Assembly: GCA_013396525.1 (NCBI GenBank)
Contig: VWYX01000873.1
Location: forward strand, 2,201 to 66,200
DNA from: Chaetorhynchus papuensis
Lineage: Eukaryota; Chordata; Aves; Passeriformes; Rhipiduridae
DNA length: 64,000 nucleotides
Reading direction: 5' to 3'
The position numbers and the translations under genes are program-made. Of this stretch, positions 61,101 through 64,000 are shown piece by piece. Within the stretch, counting starts at the first letter, position 1; the number at the start of each line of letters is the position of its first letter. Under the pieces are notes generated by a model. It did not search any database. It was not told where the DNA came from and saw only the letters and a list, made by a program, of their open reading frames with translations.

Positions 61101-61262
61101 TACGTTATAAGTATTGCTTGAAATATCTGTATCTTTATTTTGCAAAACAGAAAAATCATGGAGACTGATTTATAAAAAGGTTGGTTGTAAGGTATTACTG
61201 CCCTTCCGGTTTTTGTTTTGGATGTCAATGATAATGTAAATAAAGGTTTCTATTTAAAATCA
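58138..61262 (+). other. NCOA3: NCOA3 3' UTR
   Basis: AU-rich, about 3.1 kb if the distal signal is used, which fits the long mammalian 3' UTR. Candidate poly(A) signals AATAAA lie at 59032-59037, 60703-60708 and 61239-61244; the last has a GT-rich stretch about 20 bases downstream. Pumilio-type sites TGTAAATA occur at 59041-59048 and 61235-61242. Confidence 0.75.
61239..61244 (+). terminator. NCOA3: Probable distal poly(A) signal of NCOA3
   Basis: AATAAA followed by GGTTTCTATTTAAAATCAG and then GTGGTGACACTGTATG, giving a likely cleavage site near 61260. It overlaps a Pumilio-type site. Confidence 0.65.
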
Positions 61263-63630
61263 GTGGTGACACTGTATGAGCTGTCTAATACTTTAAGGCT
61301 GATTACTCTATCCTGTAAAGATCAGAGAAAATTCCCTGCTATCACTGATGAAAACTGTGTAGAAAGAACAATTTACATTTTTTCTAAGTTGGCTGTAAAA
61401 GCTGAGGGAGAAACAACCGAGACTTTTCACTTATGAGACACACATTTAGCACAGACAGCGACTAGAATTCACATCTTTTTCAACTTAAATAGCAGTCTCT
61501 AGAAGAGCTGAAAGGAGGAAAGGTGGTATTTTTCCCCAAACTTGGCAACAGCATACCTTTCATTAAATACCAGCTGCTTCTTGTGTCACATACAAGTCTC
61601 ACAGCTCAGTATTTTCTGTAAAGGGACAAGATAACTTTTCAACCTTCTGACTGAAAAGTAACAGGTGCAGTAACACTGGCCCTGCAGGATTTTGACAGTC
61701 ACAACCTCACCTTGTCAGAGACTATAGGCTAAACACACAAGTGCCTGCAAATTTTTTAAAAACCTAACCTCATACTCTTTTTGCACGCCCACTGGGAATG
61801 GCAGATACCTAAAACTTTTCTCTGGAAAGCAGCAAAAATGTGGGATTTTGGGGAACTGAAGTATTTTTTAACTTACTTGTATGGATCCTGGATCTCACCA
61901 TCTAGTAGATTCTTCTGATAATCCATGAAATTTGTAACAAGTTATAAAGAAAATACATGGCTAGATTAAGACAGACATTCAGATTTTACTTTCATAATCA
62001 AAAAAAGCTTGCAAGAAAGCTTTGGATAGTGTATTTGACTTACCACATGTGATACAAATACTCAAGCATATACAAAGACTTCACTTCTGCTTTTTGAGTA
62101 GGGTTTTTTTTCTCACATCCTAAATTCAAGTACATTTTTTGAGTATGGGGTTGTGGTACCAGGGATCTATATGCCTGGGTATAATTCCATTTGCTTTTCC
62201 TAATTGCAAAACCAGGAAGGGGTTCAAAATAATTTCCATGCTGTATTTTTACACTGTATTTCTACAAGGGCGAGTTTGCATTTTGAAAAAAATACCTCTT
62301 TGTTAGGAGTGAAGGCCACAGTTGGTTGAGTCTGTCCCATGAGCTCCCTCAGGCATTTGCCTTTAAACACAGGTAGAAAAGTAACATGAAACAAATTAAA
62401 AATACAAATCTCACCACTAGTGCCTGTACTACAACCGATTTAATAATGTCCTTATGGAACTACTCAAATAATTCTGTACACTGTGCTTAGTAAAATTATA
62501 GGTTTTTTTCCCCTGTGAAAGCCTTTGAACAGTAACTGTCATTCAGAACATTTACTTTTTTGCAGACTAAAGTATAACTAGATTATTCTTTATTGACTAC
62601 AAGTATTGAACTCTCAGAGCTGCCTTTTTAAAAAATAAATGTAAAAGTTACACTGCTAAGCAAATGCTGCTTTCTCAAAGGAACTGTTTTGGTTTTGAAC
62701 AGACAGTATAACATTACCACATAAAAAAACTTCATACAAATCTGACTTTGTTAAAATTTAAGACATACATTTACTGAAATTTTTCAGTACCTTTAAAAAT
62801 GAGTAAATTCTGACATACTATGCAACAATAAGTAGCATTTTAAGAAATGGTGGGTGGGCGTTACACTCTTTTTTATTAACAAATTTCTTCACAACCTGAA
62901 GGAATTTGTTTTCAAACAGTATACTGATCAATATTTACACAGTCCCTCCAAAAATTTGGTATCCTGTTAGTCAAGATTTTCTTTACTTTTGATAGTGGTG
63001 ACAATACAGTGAACAAGTAGATGTGGAATTAAAATGTATCCTCAGAGGAAATTGAAGAAATTCCATGGTATTAAGAACACTCAGTGCTGTTGACTTCAGT
63101 TCCTGAATCTTTTCAAAAGTTCTTTTCAACCATTACCTTTATCCCACTGATACGTAAAAGCTTGTTTTCTAAATCTTGCTTTAGAGTTGTACTTGGCTTT
63201 GAAGTTTTTCTCATGACAACTAAAGATACAGGTGAACTGGAAATTGTTTTAAGGTCCCTTCAACTGTCTGTGTAAACACTGCTGCTGCAGTGGCAGTCCT
63301 CTTTGGGATGTGGCTAGGTTTCCTCCTGTATCAGTTCCTGAATCAGCATTAGTTGTGTCTTGAAGTAAAATGCCTTGTGAAGCAGGTGAGGTATAATCCA
63401 AAGCAAAAAAGCAGGTACAGCAGTGGATTTCAGAGACCTGTATTTCTGACAGCATTTCCCATAATTTCACTGCTTCTATTCAACTCACTCACCAGTGCAA
63501 ACATTCTGTCTATTTTAGCCTCAAAGTTTATCCAGTTCTTCAGGCAAATCTTACAATTCATTTAGTATGTACATGGATTCAAGTCCTGTCCAGGTTGTAT
63601 CCTCATGGAGGTGCAGCACGTGAGGGAGAT
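61263..63630 (-). other. SULF2: NCOA3-SULF2 convergent interval, mostly SULF2 3' UTR on the minus strand
   Basis: No coding region on either strand. Since the SULF2 stop is at 63631 on the minus strand, the DNA below it is its 3' UTR. Minus-strand AATAAA candidates are at 62872-62877, 62589-62594 and 61134-61139. The first two would give a UTR of about 0.8-1.05 kb. The last would make the two transcripts overlap at their 3' ends. The true end cannot be chosen from sequence alone. Confidence 0.6.
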
Positions 63631-63661
63631 TAGCCCTCCCAGCCTTCCCACAGTTGTCCTC
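63631..63661 (-). CDS. SULF2: SULF2 last coding exon (partial gene): GQLWEGWEG-stop
   Basis: On the minus strand an acceptor (TTTGTTTTATTTTAAAG) is followed by one base completing a codon and then GQLWEGWEG and TAA, the C-terminus of extracellular sulfatase Sulf-2. The paralogue Sulf-1 ends GQLWDGWEG as I know it, so the Glu and the position beside NCOA3 both point to SULF2. Sulf-2 is a secreted or cell-surface endosulfatase that removes 6-O-sulfate from heparan sulfate and modulates Wnt, FGF and other signalling. The rest of the gene lies beyond the right edge. Confidence 0.88.
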
Positions 63662-64000
63662 TTTAAAATAAAACAAATGCAGTTTAGTGTATAGCATTCT
63701 AGTAGAAAGTAGTTAGGTATTTTTAATGGTTCCATGCAGTAAAAAACAATGGAAACACTGTGAACCACCTATAAAAGCAGAGCAGGTGAATGACAGAAAC
63801 AATCCAACTGTGTTTGAAACTTCAGCCTGTACACAGTTTGTTAATTCAACCTTCATTTTGGTTCTGAAGCCAGTCCTAGATCTCTTCAATTAGAAATAAA
63901 AACACTGCATTATACAAGCAACTCGTCTTGGGCAAGAAGACCAGACTGTGCCTAGGAAGGGACTTGTACTTGTTTTTTCCACTGCACAGTCTGAGAACAC
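63662..64000 (-). other. SULF2: SULF2 last intron (partial)
   Basis: Sequence upstream of the last SULF2 acceptor on the minus strand, running off the window. No exon found. Confidence 0.75.

Noticed and set aside
1..64000. CRISPR arrays, operons, tRNA and rRNA genes
   Set aside because: None found; the spliced gene structure and CR1 elements show vertebrate nuclear DNA.

Overview
This window is vertebrate nuclear DNA, almost certainly from a bird. The evidence is three truncated CR1-type LINE fragments with the avian CR1 3' end, compact introns, an AT-rich background with sharp CpG islands at promoters, and a gene order (NCOA3 facing SULF2) that matches human 20q13. An N run (35055-35240) and a lone N at the end of a poly-G tract (30807) show that it is draft assembly sequence.

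Layout. Positions 1-3590 are upstream intergenic DNA: a GC-rich stretch, a degenerate 23-24 bp tandem repeat (about 820-1290), possible CTCF-type sites and a G/T-rich low-complexity block. A CpG island at about 3590-4180 holds the NCOA3 promoter, with a ZNF143/Staf-type site at 3833-3852, and non-coding exon 1, whose donor is at 3972/3973. Intron 1 runs to 30625. Inside it are a perfect 131-bp inverted repeat with a 3.8-kb spacer, a second CpG island (about 20640-20870), and next to that island, on the minus strand, an uninterrupted 292-codon reading frame (19663-20541) with a near-ideal start context that I cannot match to any known family. A second 5' UTR exon is proposed at 30626-30701. The start-codon exon is at 36695-36802. 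Twenty more coding exons follow to the stop codon at 58135-58137, and a 3' UTR of about 3.1 kb ends near 61260.

NCOA3 (SRC-3/AIB1/ACTR) was reconstructed exon by exon. All 21 coding exons keep phase and give 4206 nt, or 1401 residues plus stop. The protein has an N-terminal bHLH-PAS region, three LXXLL nuclear-receptor boxes (622-626, 686-690, 742-746), two psi-K-x-E sumoylation motifs, the CBP/p300-binding AD1 helices, a very short polyglutamine tract and the family's K-Y-C C-terminus. One intron has a GC donor (GC-AG). One exon junction has both two in-frame donors and a tandem NAGNAG acceptor. One acceptor lies about 20 bp downstream of a CR1 insertion.

At the right edge the last coding exon of SULF2 (extracellular heparan-sulfate 6-O-endosulfatase) is read on the minus strand (63631-63661), with its 3' UTR pointing toward NCOA3, so the two genes converge tail to tail. 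The candidate for something undescribed is the antisense nested reading frame with its own CpG-island promoter in NCOA3 intron 1. Other signals worth checking are the perfect inverted repeat and the splice-site peculiarities.
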